The notes beneath the pieces are model-generated. The model was not told where the DNA came from. It saw only the letters and a list, made by a program, of their open reading frames with translations, and searched no databases. A stretch of 64,000 bases of DNA from Bacillota bacterium (lineage in GTDB: Bacteria; Bacillota; Clostridia; Christensenellales; CAG-138), in contig JAEWCL010000006.1 in NCBI GenBank assembly GCA_023390655.1, positions 177,490 through 241,489 on the forward strand. Reading direction: 5' to 3'. Shown here piece after piece: positions 24,596-32,746 of the stretch. Made by a program: the position numbers and the translations under genes. How positions within the stretch are numbered: position 1 is the stretch's first letter; every line of letters begins with the position of its first letter.

Positions 24596-25995
24596 GGTTC
24601 GCTTGGAAGGTGTTCTTTGGCGCAATGCTCATCATCATCGCGGCGTTTTCCGCATGGGGATACGCGCTGACCTCCGCCGCGTTTCAAACGGCGCTCAAAC
24701 AGGAGCAGGCGCGGGCATTGGACCAGTTCGGCCTGCTTGTAAAAGTTGTAACCTCCATGACCGAAACATACGGATATTTCGGCAGTGCATCCGAGCTTGC
24801 GTCCACCATGCGGGACGTCGGTACGGGCGAGTTTTCTTCCGCGCGGCTGTATCTTGACGACGGCGCGCAGGTGTATCCGGAGGAAACGCAGGAAAATCCG
24901 CTGCTTGACGCGGCACGGGAAGGGACGGCCTACCGCATCGTGCGGGAAGAGGATGCGTATACGTTCCTGTGCAGCGCGCCCGTCCAGCTTGGAGTGCGCG
25001 CGGGGGTGTTATATTGGGAGCGGGAGATCGGCGCTCCGTTCCGGCTGGCGGAGGAGATGGCAAGCGCCAACACAGGGACGATGCTTGTAACATTAGGCGT
25101 TGTCGGCGCGCTGTTGCTCGCGCTGAGTTATGTACTGACAAAGCCGGTGCGTACGCTTTCCGCGGCGGCGCGCGCGTTCGCACAGGGAGACTATGCAAAA
25201 CGCGCAGCGATCACAAGCCGCGATGAAATCGGTGCGCTTGCGGCGGACTTTAATCATATGGCGGATGCGCTCCAGGGGCATATGCATCAGCTTGAAGAGC
25301 AGGCGCGCCAGCGGGAGGACTTTGTCGCAAGCTTTGCGCATGAATTAAAGACGCCGTTGACCTCCATCATCGGCTATGCGGATATGCTGCGTTCACAGGA
25401 AATGGAGGAGGAACGGCGGTTCCATTCCGCGAACTATATCTTTACGGAAGGGCGGCGGCTTGAGCGGCTTTCCTTCAAGCTGCTGGAACTGATGGTATTG
25501 AACCGGCAGGAATTCGAGCGGTATTCCGTACAGGCGGAGGATGTCTTTTTGCACCTGGAGGATGCGGCGGGCGCGGCGATTTATGAGAAATACGATGTCA
25601 CGCTTTCGATTTCCTTCGCACAGGCATGTATCCTCGCGGAGCCGGACCTCTTGGGCACCATGCTCATCAACCTTGTGGAAAATGCGGCAAAGGCGAGTGA
25701 GCGAGGGCAGAACGTGCGGCTGACGGGCGCTTTGGCGCAGGACGGCTACCGCGTTACGGTACGGGACAATGGCCGGGGCATCCCGCCGGAGGAGCTTTCC
25801 CGGGTCACGGAGGCGTTCTATATGGTGGATAAATCCCGCGCCCGCAGGCAAAACGGCGCGGGACTCGGCCTTGCCCTGTGCGCTACAATCGCAAGGCTGC
25901 ATGGGACGGCGCTGATGTTTAAAAGCGAGCCCGGCAAGGGGACGGAGGTCTCCTTCCTGCTGCCCTATGGGGAGGAGGACGCGTATGAGGCGTAG
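24592..25995 (+). CDS. Sensor histidine kinase with HAMP domain
   Basis: 467 residues. TM helices at about 6-26 and 163-183 flank an extracytoplasmic domain. A HAMP linker (TKPVRTLSAAARAFAQGDY) leads to the H-box FVASFAHELKTPLTSIIGY. ATPase motifs: NLVENAAKAS, VRDNGRGIP, NGAGLGLALC. Coupled to the regulator upstream, and its last 11 nt overlap the next gene, so all three form one unit. Confidence 0.95.
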   Translation: MRFAWKVFFGAMLIIIAAFSAWGYALTSAAFQTALKQEQARALDQFGLLVKVVTSMTETYGYFGSASELASTMRDVGTGEFSSARLYLDDGAQVYPEETQENPLLDAAREGTAYRIVREEDAYTFLCSAPVQLGVRAGVLYWEREIGAPFRLAEEMASANTGTMLVTLGVVGALLLALSYVLTKPVRTLSAAARAFAQGDYAKRAAITSRDEIGALAADFNHMADALQGHMHQLEEQARQREDFVASFAHELKTPLTSIIGYADMLRSQEMEEERRFHSANYIFTEGRRLERLSFKLLELMVLNRQEFERYSVQAEDVFLHLEDAAGAAIYEKYDVTLSISFAQACILAEPDLLGTMLINLVENAAKASERGQNVRLTGALAQDGYRVTVRDNGRGIPPEELSRVTEAFYMVDKSRARRQNGAGLGLALCATIARLHGTALMFKSEPGKGTEVSFLLPYGEEDAYEA

Positions 25996-27391
25996 TGTGC
26001 CCGCTTATCTGCTTTTTGGCGTATTCCTGCTCTGCGCGCTGGGCGTAGCGCTGGTGCTGCCAAGGCTGCTGCTCGAAGGGGAGCAGCGCGCCGTAATGGA
26101 TGACGTTACGGTCATTCCGGCACAAACGCTCCCCAAAACATACACGCTTGGGGCGGATTTTCTACATACCGCGCTGGAGCTTCTGTACCTGGGGGAACGG
26201 GAGGACGCGTCCGTGCTGCGCACGGACTATCTCGCGCTGACGTTTGAGGAGCTTGACAACCGGTCGGGGCTGCTGCGGGAGATCGGCTTATTGCGCAAAA
26301 AAGGTTTTTTGCTCAATGAGGATACGGCATATCCCGCGCAGCCGCTCGAATACGCGGCCTGCTTTGCGGAAAATGAGAAGATCCGCGCGGATTTCAACAA
26401 ATATGCGCTGCGCGCGGAACAGGGGTATATCGATATCACGGTGGATGCAATGAACGGCATCATACTCGCCATATCGCAGGGGTATGCGCCAAGCCCCGAA
26501 CAACAGGAAAACGCGAAGGCGCTCGCGGAGGCGTTTGCAAACTATCTTGGGTTGCAGGCGCCCGTGCCGCTTTCGGAGCGGGAAGAAAGCTACTATTCCA
26601 TTAAGGAATACCTCTGCGCCAAGGAGGAACTTGTGATTGCCGTGCGGATGGGGCAATACCAGATGGACGTCTCCGCGTATCCATACCGCTACTATCCGGC
26701 AAGCTGGGCGCAGGGAACCTATTCCGCCACGGACGGCACAACGTCCCGTATGACGGCGGAGCCTGCGGGCGAGGGAAAGCTGCCCAAGATGCGGCGGGAG
26801 GGGTTCACTAGCCCGGAATTCGCGTTTTATGCGGAGAACGGCAAGCCGTTTTCGCCCCCCGACCTCATATTCCGTTCGGACAACGGGGAGCGTACCAGCA
26901 TCAGCGCGCAGAAGCTGGCGGAGGACTCCATGCGCCTGCTTTATGATATGTTCGGCTATTTGCCGGATTCCTGCGCGGTGAGCGTGACGCCTTACGGCTT
27001 TTATTTTTCCCACGCGCCTGCCGCCGTGAATACAAAGCTCCCCGAGGATTCGGACATGTTTTTCGATACGAAATTTGATGCGGGTACCGGGGAGATCTGC
27101 GGATTCATGCTGACCTATGAGTACGGCTTTCCGCCCAAGGACAGGGAGCTTGCAAAGCCTGAAGCGATCGGGAGCATGACCTATGAGGAGATTGCGCGCT
27201 ACTATTATGAAAACTCCTCCTATGGGGATAGGAGCCCCATTGCGCGGACAGAGCTTACCGTATGGGCCAATGATGATAAAGTGGTGCGGCTTTTTCTTGC
27301 GGACGGGCGTTCGTATGAAGTGTATTTTGATAAAGGCAGGCGCGTACCCCACACAATGTTTGGCACCTATGAAAAAGGATATTTTGACTGA
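25985..27391 (+). CDS. Unknown membrane-anchored extracytoplasmic protein linked to the two-component system
   Basis: 468 residues from the ATG at 25985, preceded by GGAGGAGG and inside the kinase end. One TM helix (residues 5-24) anchors a large outer domain. Two stretches, DITVDAMNGIILAI and TKFDAGTGEICGF, follow the pattern of PepSY-type repeats (charged strand, D, turn G), and may be such domains. I do not recognise the whole protein. Its position resembles YycH/YycI-type accessory proteins that modulate a kinase, which is inference. The region between repeats is rich in Tyr (YPYRYYPASW). Confidence 0.8.
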   Translation: MRRSVPAYLLFGVFLLCALGVALVLPRLLLEGEQRAVMDDVTVIPAQTLPKTYTLGADFLHTALELLYLGEREDASVLRTDYLALTFEELDNRSGLLREIGLLRKKGFLLNEDTAYPAQPLEYAACFAENEKIRADFNKYALRAEQGYIDITVDAMNGIILAISQGYAPSPEQQENAKALAEAFANYLGLQAPVPLSEREESYYSIKEYLCAKEELVIAVRMGQYQMDVSAYPYRYYPASWAQGTYSATDGTTSRMTAEPAGEGKLPKMRREGFTSPEFAFYAENGKPFSPPDLIFRSDNGERTSISAQKLAEDSMRLLYDMFGYLPDSCAVSVTPYGFYFSHAPAAVNTKLPEDSDMFFDTKFDAGTGEICGFMLTYEYGFPPKDRELAKPEAIGSMTYEEIARYYYENSSYGDRSPIARTELTVWANDDKVVRLFLADGRSYEVYFDKGRRVPHTMFGTYEKGYFD

Positions 27392-27401
27392 CCTTTTTAA
27401 A

Positions 27402-27434
27402 ACAGGCTTCCGTGCTGCGGGAGCCTGTCTTTCC
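27402..27434 (+). terminator. Terminator after the two-component operon
   Basis: Stem ACAGGCTTCC/GGGAGCCTGT (one mismatch) with a 7-nt loop and a CTTTCC tail, 10 nt after the stop. Confidence 0.7.
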
Positions 27435-27554
27435 ATATCCGCCGCGTAACATACAATTCTTGTCATGAAGTGAATCTGACAAAATGGGAGGATGTTCACC
27501 TTGTAATCCTGCGCCGCATGCCTGAAAATGACAATATACCAACTTGTATGGAAG

Positions 27555-27613
27555 GAACCCGTCTTTATGGTGCCATGCGCAATGAAGAGCACTCTCTTCA
27601 GGCACCGGGGTTC
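27555..27613 (+). promoter_or_regulatory. Long three-segment hairpin in the mtlA leader
   Basis: Three helices are nested: GAACCC/GGGTTC (27555-27560 with 27608-27613), GGTGCC/GGCACC (27569-27574 with 27601-27606) and GAAGAG/CTCTTC (27584-27589 with 27594-27599, loop CACT). It lies 93 nt upstream of the mtlA ATG. The 314-bp gap between 27392 and 27705 otherwise holds only the upstream terminator. A transcript-level control element or a binding site is possible; a T-run (CTTTCTTC) follows but is weak. Confidence 0.45.
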
Positions 27614-27705
27614 GCTTTCTTCACACATCGTTTGCCGGCAAAACAGACATCATTCTAAGCAATCGTACAATCCAACCGCATGTAAAAAGAATATGGAGGG
27701 TATGC

Positions 27706-29094
27706 ATGGAAACTGCAGTCAAAACCAAAAGCGGTAAGCAGACCGTACAAAAAATCGGCCGGTTTTTAAGCGGCATGGTCATGCCGAACATCGGCGCATT
27801 CATCGCCTGGGGCTTTATTACAGCGCTCTTTATTGATGTCGGCTGGTTGCCCAATGAAGCATTTGCCACCATGGTTGGCCCGATGCTCCGGTTCCTGCTG
27901 CCGATTCTTGTCGGTTATACCGGCGGCAAGCAGGTAGGCGGCGCGCGCGGCGGCGTTGCCGGTGCTGTTGCAACATTCGGCGTGATCCTCGGCACAGAAG
28001 TGACCATGATCATGGGCGCGATGCTCATCGGCCCCCTGGCCGGCTGGGTCATCAAGCAGTTTGACCGCGTGGTTGAGGGGAAGATCCGCGCAGGCTTTGA
28101 AATGCTCGTCAACAACTTTGGCCTGGGCATTCTTTCGATGCTGGTAGCGCTTCTGGGCTTTGTGGTCATCGGGCCCGTCATCCAGGCCATCACGCTGTTC
28201 CTTGCGGCAGGCGCAACGTTCATCAACAACATTCACGCGCTGCCCGCCATTTCCCTCTTTGTAGAACCCGCGAAAATCCTGTTCTTGAACAACACCATTA
28301 ACCATGGTATCATGGGCCCGATCGGCGCACAGCAGGTAATGGAGTTCGGCAAATCCATCATGTACCTGGTGGAAACGAACCCCGGCCCCGGCCTTGGCGT
28401 ACTATTAGCATGCTGGCTGTTCGGCAAGGGCAACACCAAGGCTTCCGCTCCCGGTGCGGTGATTATTCACTTCTTGGGCGGTATCCACGAAATCTACTTC
28501 CCGTACATCCTCATGAATCCTGCGCTGTTGCTTTCCGTTATTGCAGGCGGCGCATCCGGCCTTGCAGTATTCTCGCTCTTTAATGCGGGCCTCGTAGCCG
28601 CTCCCGCGCCAGGCAGTATCTTCATGATCATGGCCATGGCGCCCAAGGGCGGGCTCTTCCCGGTATTGCTGGGTGTGCTTGTCTCCACTGCGATATCGCT
28701 GCTTGTAGCCATCCCCTTTGTCAGGAAGCAAAAGGGCGATGATATTGAGCAGGCGGCAGAGCAGATGAAGGCCATGAAGGCCGAGAGCAAGGGTACCGCT
28801 CCCGCGGCGCTGCGCACGGTTTCCGGCATGATCGCCTTCGCCTGCGACGCAGGCATGGGCTCAAGTGCGATGGGCGCAACCACCTTGAAGAAAAAACTCA
28901 AGGACGCAGGTATCGACATGCCAGTCAAGCATTATGCCATTGAGGATATTCCGGGCGATGCGACGATCGTCGTCACACAATCCTCTTTGAGTGCGCGTGC
29001 GCGTGAAAAAGCACCGCAGGCAAAGCTCTATTCCATCAACAACTTTATAAACGCAACGGAGTATGATGCGCTCATTGCGCAGTTGAAGGATTAA
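27706..29094 (+). CDS. mtlA: PTS mannitol-type EIICB component
   Basis: 462 residues. The IIC part (1-340) spans the membrane and carries GGIHEIYFPYILMNP, the conserved GGIHE substrate motif, and NNTINHGIMGP. The IIB part begins near 370 with the phosphorylated Cys in FACDAGMGSSAMG. It imports and phosphorylates a hexitol, normally mannitol to mannitol-1-phosphate. The EIIA domain is absent and is supplied by the separate mtlF gene. RBS GGAGGG. A terminator after it probably makes it the most abundant transcript of the operon. Confidence 0.96.
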   Translation: METAVKTKSGKQTVQKIGRFLSGMVMPNIGAFIAWGFITALFIDVGWLPNEAFATMVGPMLRFLLPILVGYTGGKQVGGARGGVAGAVATFGVILGTEVTMIMGAMLIGPLAGWVIKQFDRVVEGKIRAGFEMLVNNFGLGILSMLVALLGFVVIGPVIQAITLFLAAGATFINNIHALPAISLFVEPAKILFLNNTINHGIMGPIGAQQVMEFGKSIMYLVETNPGPGLGVLLACWLFGKGNTKASAPGAVIIHFLGGIHEIYFPYILMNPALLLSVIAGGASGLAVFSLFNAGLVAAPAPGSIFMIMAMAPKGGLFPVLLGVLVSTAISLLVAIPFVRKQKGDDIEQAAEQMKAMKAESKGTAPAALRTVSGMIAFACDAGMGSSAMGATTLKKKLKDAGIDMPVKHYAIEDIPGDATIVVTQSSLSARAREKAPQAKLYSINNFINATEYDALIAQLKD

Positions 29095-29115
29095 CGGCAT
29101 AACCCTCCCTAATAA

Positions 29116-29156
29116 GATGGGCGGGAATATGCAATCCGTTCCCGCCCATCGTTTTT
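29116..29156 (+). terminator. Terminator between mtlA and mtlR
   Basis: Perfect 12-bp stem GATGGGCGGGAA/TTCCCGCCCATC, loop of 11 nt, then GTTTTT. Partial read-through would set a high mtlA to mtlR ratio. Confidence 0.88.
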
Positions 29157-29187
29157 AAAGACCATTCTCAAATAGAAGGGAGACTGC

Positions 29188-31266
29188 ATGCTCACTTCAC
29201 GGCAAAAGCAGATCGTCGGCGCGCTGCTCGAAAAGAGCGGGTTTGTGCCTGTGTCTGAAATCGCCGCGGCGCTGCAGATCAGCGGGCGTACGGTGATGCG
29301 TGAGTTGGGCGCGCTTACTTATGAGCTGCGTGCATACGGTGCGCAGGTGGAACGCAAATCCAGCCAGGGAATCCGGCTTGTTTGCGCAGAAGAACATATG
29401 GCGCAATTACAGCGCGCCGTGAATACGAAAACAAAACTGCTGCTTTGCTCTAAAGAGGAACGGCGGCAGTTTATCCTTTCCACGCTCCTGCATGCGGCGG
29501 AGCCCGTAAAGATGCTGGTATTTACCAGCGCCCTTGGCGTGACGGACGCCACCGTGAGCGCGGACCTTGATAAATGTGAAAGCTGGCTCTCACAAAACGG
29601 AATCGTGCTCATCCGTAAGCCGGGTGTGGGCGTATACCTGATTGCGGATGAATGGCAGAGAAGGCGCGGTATCCTCAACCTGTTCCACGATACCTATGCG
29701 TGGCAGGATGTGATCTCCATGCTCTCAAGCCGCAGCGTGCTCGACGCAATGGCGGAGCAGGATATCCTAGGGGTTCTCGATGCCGATCTGATGTGGCAGA
29801 TTGTGGAGCAGGCTGCAATGCAGGCGCGGCTGCGGGAAATCCTGCAGGCGGATAAGGATTACAGCGAGTTTTTGATCACCGTATATGGTATGCTTCGCCG
29901 CGTATACGATGGGCATACCGTCAAGGCGTCCAAAGAACGGATGGCACAATGGGAAAAAACGGCGGAATATCCCGTCATACTCTCCCTGCTCGGCGGCCTC
30001 GGCAAGGCTATCGGCATTGCTCTCCCCGCGGAAGAGGCGGATTACCTGATGGTGCTGCTGCAGCAGAGCCACGGACGCATTTCCTACCCGGAGCAGGCGG
30101 ATGAACGCCTGCAGGCGCTGCTTCGGGAAATCATCCGCATTGCAGAGAGCGAAACGGGGTACCTCCTTGAGAGCAACACCACATTTTACCGGGGGCTGAT
30201 GGAGCATCTCATCCCCGCGATCAACCGCCTGCAGATGCATCTGAATATCCGCAATCCGCTGCTTGCTTCTGTAAAAGACCATTATCCGCATCTTTATTCG
30301 CTTGCAAAGACCTGCATTGGACCGCTCGAACGGGAGCTTCTTGTCACCGTACCCGAGGAGGAGATCGCCTACATCGCCATGCATCTTGGCGTGGCGCTGG
30401 AGGATAAAAACCTCAAGCGCAGCCGTATGTTCCGCACGGTGGTCTGTTGCCCGGCGGGCATGGTGTCCGCACAATTCTTAGCGACGCTGCTTTCCAGGGA
30501 ATTCCCGGAGCTTCTTTTGACCGATATTTTAGCGACCACCAACATCAGCGAGCAGCTGTTCCATGAACGGGGGGTGGAGCTTGTGGTTTCCACAGTTCCC
30601 ATCGCCGGACTGTCTGCGGCATCCATTACCGTCTCGCCTTTTCTGTTGGAGGAGGATAAAACGCGGCTGCGGGACCTCTTAAAGACGGTATCACGCAGGC
30701 CAACGCCATGGACGCAGGGCAGTGCCAACATGAAGGAACGCCTTTCGGGCGTCAAGAACCTGATTGACGGCATCCTGCAGGTGCTCGATCACTTTTTCCT
30801 GATCGACGGGCTGCGGATGCCACAGGTACAGGAGCTGATTTCCTTTGTTGCACAGGAGATCGGCGGTACGGATGAGGCGGCCGTGCGCATCTCGCAGGCG
30901 CTTCTGGAGCGGGAAAAATACGGCAGCACCATCGACTATGGCTCGGGCTGCATGCTGCTGCACGCGCGTACCGCGGGTGTAACGGAGCTGCGCTTCGGCA
31001 TCCTGCGAAACACGGCGGAAACGCTTTACAGCTGCGAGGGGAAGCCTATCCGCGTACAATGCATCCTTGTCATGCTTGCCCCCATGCAATGCCCAAGCGA
31101 ATACATTGCCGTTATGGGCGCGATCAGCCAGGGCATCCTCAATGAAGACTGGCTGCCGGAGGCATTCCGGCACGGCAGCCGGCAGGAATGTTACAGCGCG
31201 CTCGAACGGCTTTTGGCAGCCTATCAAAGCGAATATTTTATGATGACAGGAAAGGAACGAAAATAG
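29188..31266 (+). CDS. mtlR: PRD-containing transcriptional activator, MtlR type
   Basis: 692 residues, the normal length. Order: HTH at 1-60 (VSEIAAALQISGRTVMREL), a second HTH (LGVTDATVSADLDKCESWL), two PRD domains with conserved His (LMEHLIPAINRLQMHLNIRNP in pieces; AYIAMHLGVALEDK), an EIIB-like domain (VVCCPAGMVSAQFL) and an EIIA-like C-terminal domain. Family members activate mannitol operons and are tuned by PTS phosphorylation. It starts 31 nt after the terminator and its TAG overlaps the mtlF GTG. Confidence 0.93.
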   Translation: MLTSRQKQIVGALLEKSGFVPVSEIAAALQISGRTVMRELGALTYELRAYGAQVERKSSQGIRLVCAEEHMAQLQRAVNTKTKLLLCSKEERRQFILSTLLHAAEPVKMLVFTSALGVTDATVSADLDKCESWLSQNGIVLIRKPGVGVYLIADEWQRRRGILNLFHDTYAWQDVISMLSSRSVLDAMAEQDILGVLDADLMWQIVEQAAMQARLREILQADKDYSEFLITVYGMLRRVYDGHTVKASKERMAQWEKTAEYPVILSLLGGLGKAIGIALPAEEADYLMVLLQQSHGRISYPEQADERLQALLREIIRIAESETGYLLESNTTFYRGLMEHLIPAINRLQMHLNIRNPLLASVKDHYPHLYSLAKTCIGPLERELLVTVPEEEIAYIAMHLGVALEDKNLKRSRMFRTVVCCPAGMVSAQFLATLLSREFPELLLTDILATTNISEQLFHERGVELVVSTVPIAGLSAASITVSPFLLEEDKTRLRDLLKTVSRRPTPWTQGSANMKERLSGVKNLIDGILQVLDHFFLIDGLRMPQVQELISFVAQEIGGTDEAAVRISQALLEREKYGSTIDYGSGCMLLHARTAGVTELRFGILRNTAETLYSCEGKPIRVQCILVMLAPMQCPSEYIAVMGAISQGILNEDWLPEAFRHGSRQECYSALERLLAAYQSEYFMMTGKERK

Positions 31267-31739
31267 TGGGACTTTTTTCAAAAAAGCAACCGACCCGGCA
31301 GGAAGACGGCGTTTTGACTGCGCGGGATATCTTTACAGGGCTTCCTTCCACGGATAAGTGGCAGGCGATCCGCCTTGCGGGAGAGAAGCTGCTCCAAAAA
31401 GGCTGTGTGGAAGAAGCCTATATCGATGCCATGATTGAGCGCGAACAGGTCGTCACCACATTCCTTGGCGAGGGCGTCGCCATTCCGCACGGGGTGGGGG
31501 CCGCCAAGCGATACATCAAAAAGACGGGCCTGGTGGTGCTCCAATACCCGGAAGGCGTCGCGTTTGAAAGCGGCAAGGCGCATCTTTTGATCGGTATTGC
31601 GGCGCTTGAAGAGGCGCACCTTCCCATACTGGCGGGTGTGGCGAATATTATGATGCAGGAAGAGCTCATACAAAAACTTTTGCTTTCCACCGATCCAAAA
31701 TTCATATACGATTGTTTTATGGAAAATATCGAGGAATAA
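31266..31739 (+). CDS. mtlF: PTS mannitol-type EIIA component
   Basis: 157 residues from a GTG at 31266 that shares one base with the mtlR stop; AGGAAAGGA lies upstream. A longer frame into mtlR has no RBS. The phosphorylated His sits in GVAIPHGVGAAKRYI; LHLP-like EAHLPILAGVANIM and the start LTARDIFTGLPSTDKWQAIRLAGEKL in short parts match the fructose/mannitol EIIA fold. It passes phosphate from HPr to the IIB domain of mtlA. Confidence 0.93.
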   Translation: MGLFSKKQPTRQEDGVLTARDIFTGLPSTDKWQAIRLAGEKLLQKGCVEEAYIDAMIEREQVVTTFLGEGVAIPHGVGAAKRYIKKTGLVVLQYPEGVAFESGKAHLLIGIAALEEAHLPILAGVANIMMQEELIQKLLLSTDPKFIYDCFMENIEE

Positions 31740-31770
31740 AGTTCCTCGGGTTCGGCAAGGAGAGGCATAC

Positions 31771-32703
31771 ATGATCATCACCGTTACCCTCAACCCCGCT
31801 GTGGATAAGACGGGTGTTGTGGAACAGCTCGCGGCAGGTTCTGTCAACCGCATGAAATCCGTCCGCATGGACCCCGGCGGCAAGGGCATCAATGTTTCAA
31901 AGACGCTCAAAATGCTTGGGCAAGAGAGCAGCGCACAGGGTATCCTTGGCGGCGATACGGGCGCATGGATCGTAAAAGCGCTCACTGATGCCGGAATCGG
32001 CAAGGATTTTGTGATGACCGGGTACCCCACGCGTACAAACCTGAAACTCATCGATTGTACGGATGGTGAAACGACGGACATCAACGAGCCCGGCGCGCCC
32101 GCAACGGAAGAGCTGCTTTCCAGCGTGCGCGGGCGGCTGCTTGCGGGGCTAAGTAAGGACGATATCGTGATTTTCTCCGGCAGCCTGCCGCCGGGAGCGC
32201 CCGATACGCTCTATGGCGAATGGACAGCGTTTTGTAAAGAAGCGGGCGCAAAGGTATTTGTGGATGCGGATGGGGCTAGCTTCCGCCATGCGGTAGCGGC
32301 GGTTCCCTATGCGGTCAAACCCAACCAGCATGAGCTTTCGCGTCTGTTTGGGCGGGAACTTACCACGATGGAGGAGATGATCACCTGCGGGCTTTGGCTC
32401 GTTGACCGCGGTGTAAAGCTTGCGGCCATCTCTTTAGGCGGTGAGGGCGCATTGTTTTTGAGCGAAAACGCCCGCTACCGGGCATATGGCCTGAAAGTAG
32501 AGGCAAAGAGCACCGTCGGCGCGGGGGACGCCATGATGGCGGCCCTGGCGTTCGGGGAAGCGCGGGGAATGGATTTGATGGAGACCGCACGCCTCGCCAT
32601 CGCGGTAAGCGCCGCAAGCGTTATGCAGAGCGGCAGCCAGAGCGCCGACCTGAAACAGGTGGAGGAATTGTTAAAACAAGTCAGGCTTGAACCCATTTCA
32701 TAA
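31771..32703 (+). CDS. fruK: 1-phosphofructokinase family (PfkB) hexose kinase
   Basis: 310 residues. It opens MIITVTLNPAVDKT, with PGGKGINVSKTLKMLG and the catalytic STVGAGDAMMAALAFG, the signatures of the LacC/FruK group. It should phosphorylate fructose-1-phosphate or tagatose-6-phosphate. Placed between mtlF and ptsI, where mtlD (mannitol-1-phosphate dehydrogenase) would be expected. FruK versus LacC cannot be settled by eye. RBS AAGGAGAGG. Confidence 0.85.
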   Translation: MIITVTLNPAVDKTGVVEQLAAGSVNRMKSVRMDPGGKGINVSKTLKMLGQESSAQGILGGDTGAWIVKALTDAGIGKDFVMTGYPTRTNLKLIDCTDGETTDINEPGAPATEELLSSVRGRLLAGLSKDDIVIFSGSLPPGAPDTLYGEWTAFCKEAGAKVFVDADGASFRHAVAAVPYAVKPNQHELSRLFGRELTTMEEMITCGLWLVDRGVKLAAISLGGEGALFLSENARYRAYGLKVEAKSTVGAGDAMMAALAFGEARGMDLMETARLAIAVSAASVMQSGSQSADLKQVEELLKQVRLEPIS

Positions 32704-32746
32704 CTGCGGCTTTTTTTAAGAGCTGCATCACACAGGAGGCACAGGC

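Noticed and set aside
26288..27628. Long minus-strand frame of 446 codons opposite the 26-kb unknown protein gene
   Set aside because: The plus-strand frame has RBS, TM helix and operon overlap; the minus frame has basic shadow-type composition.
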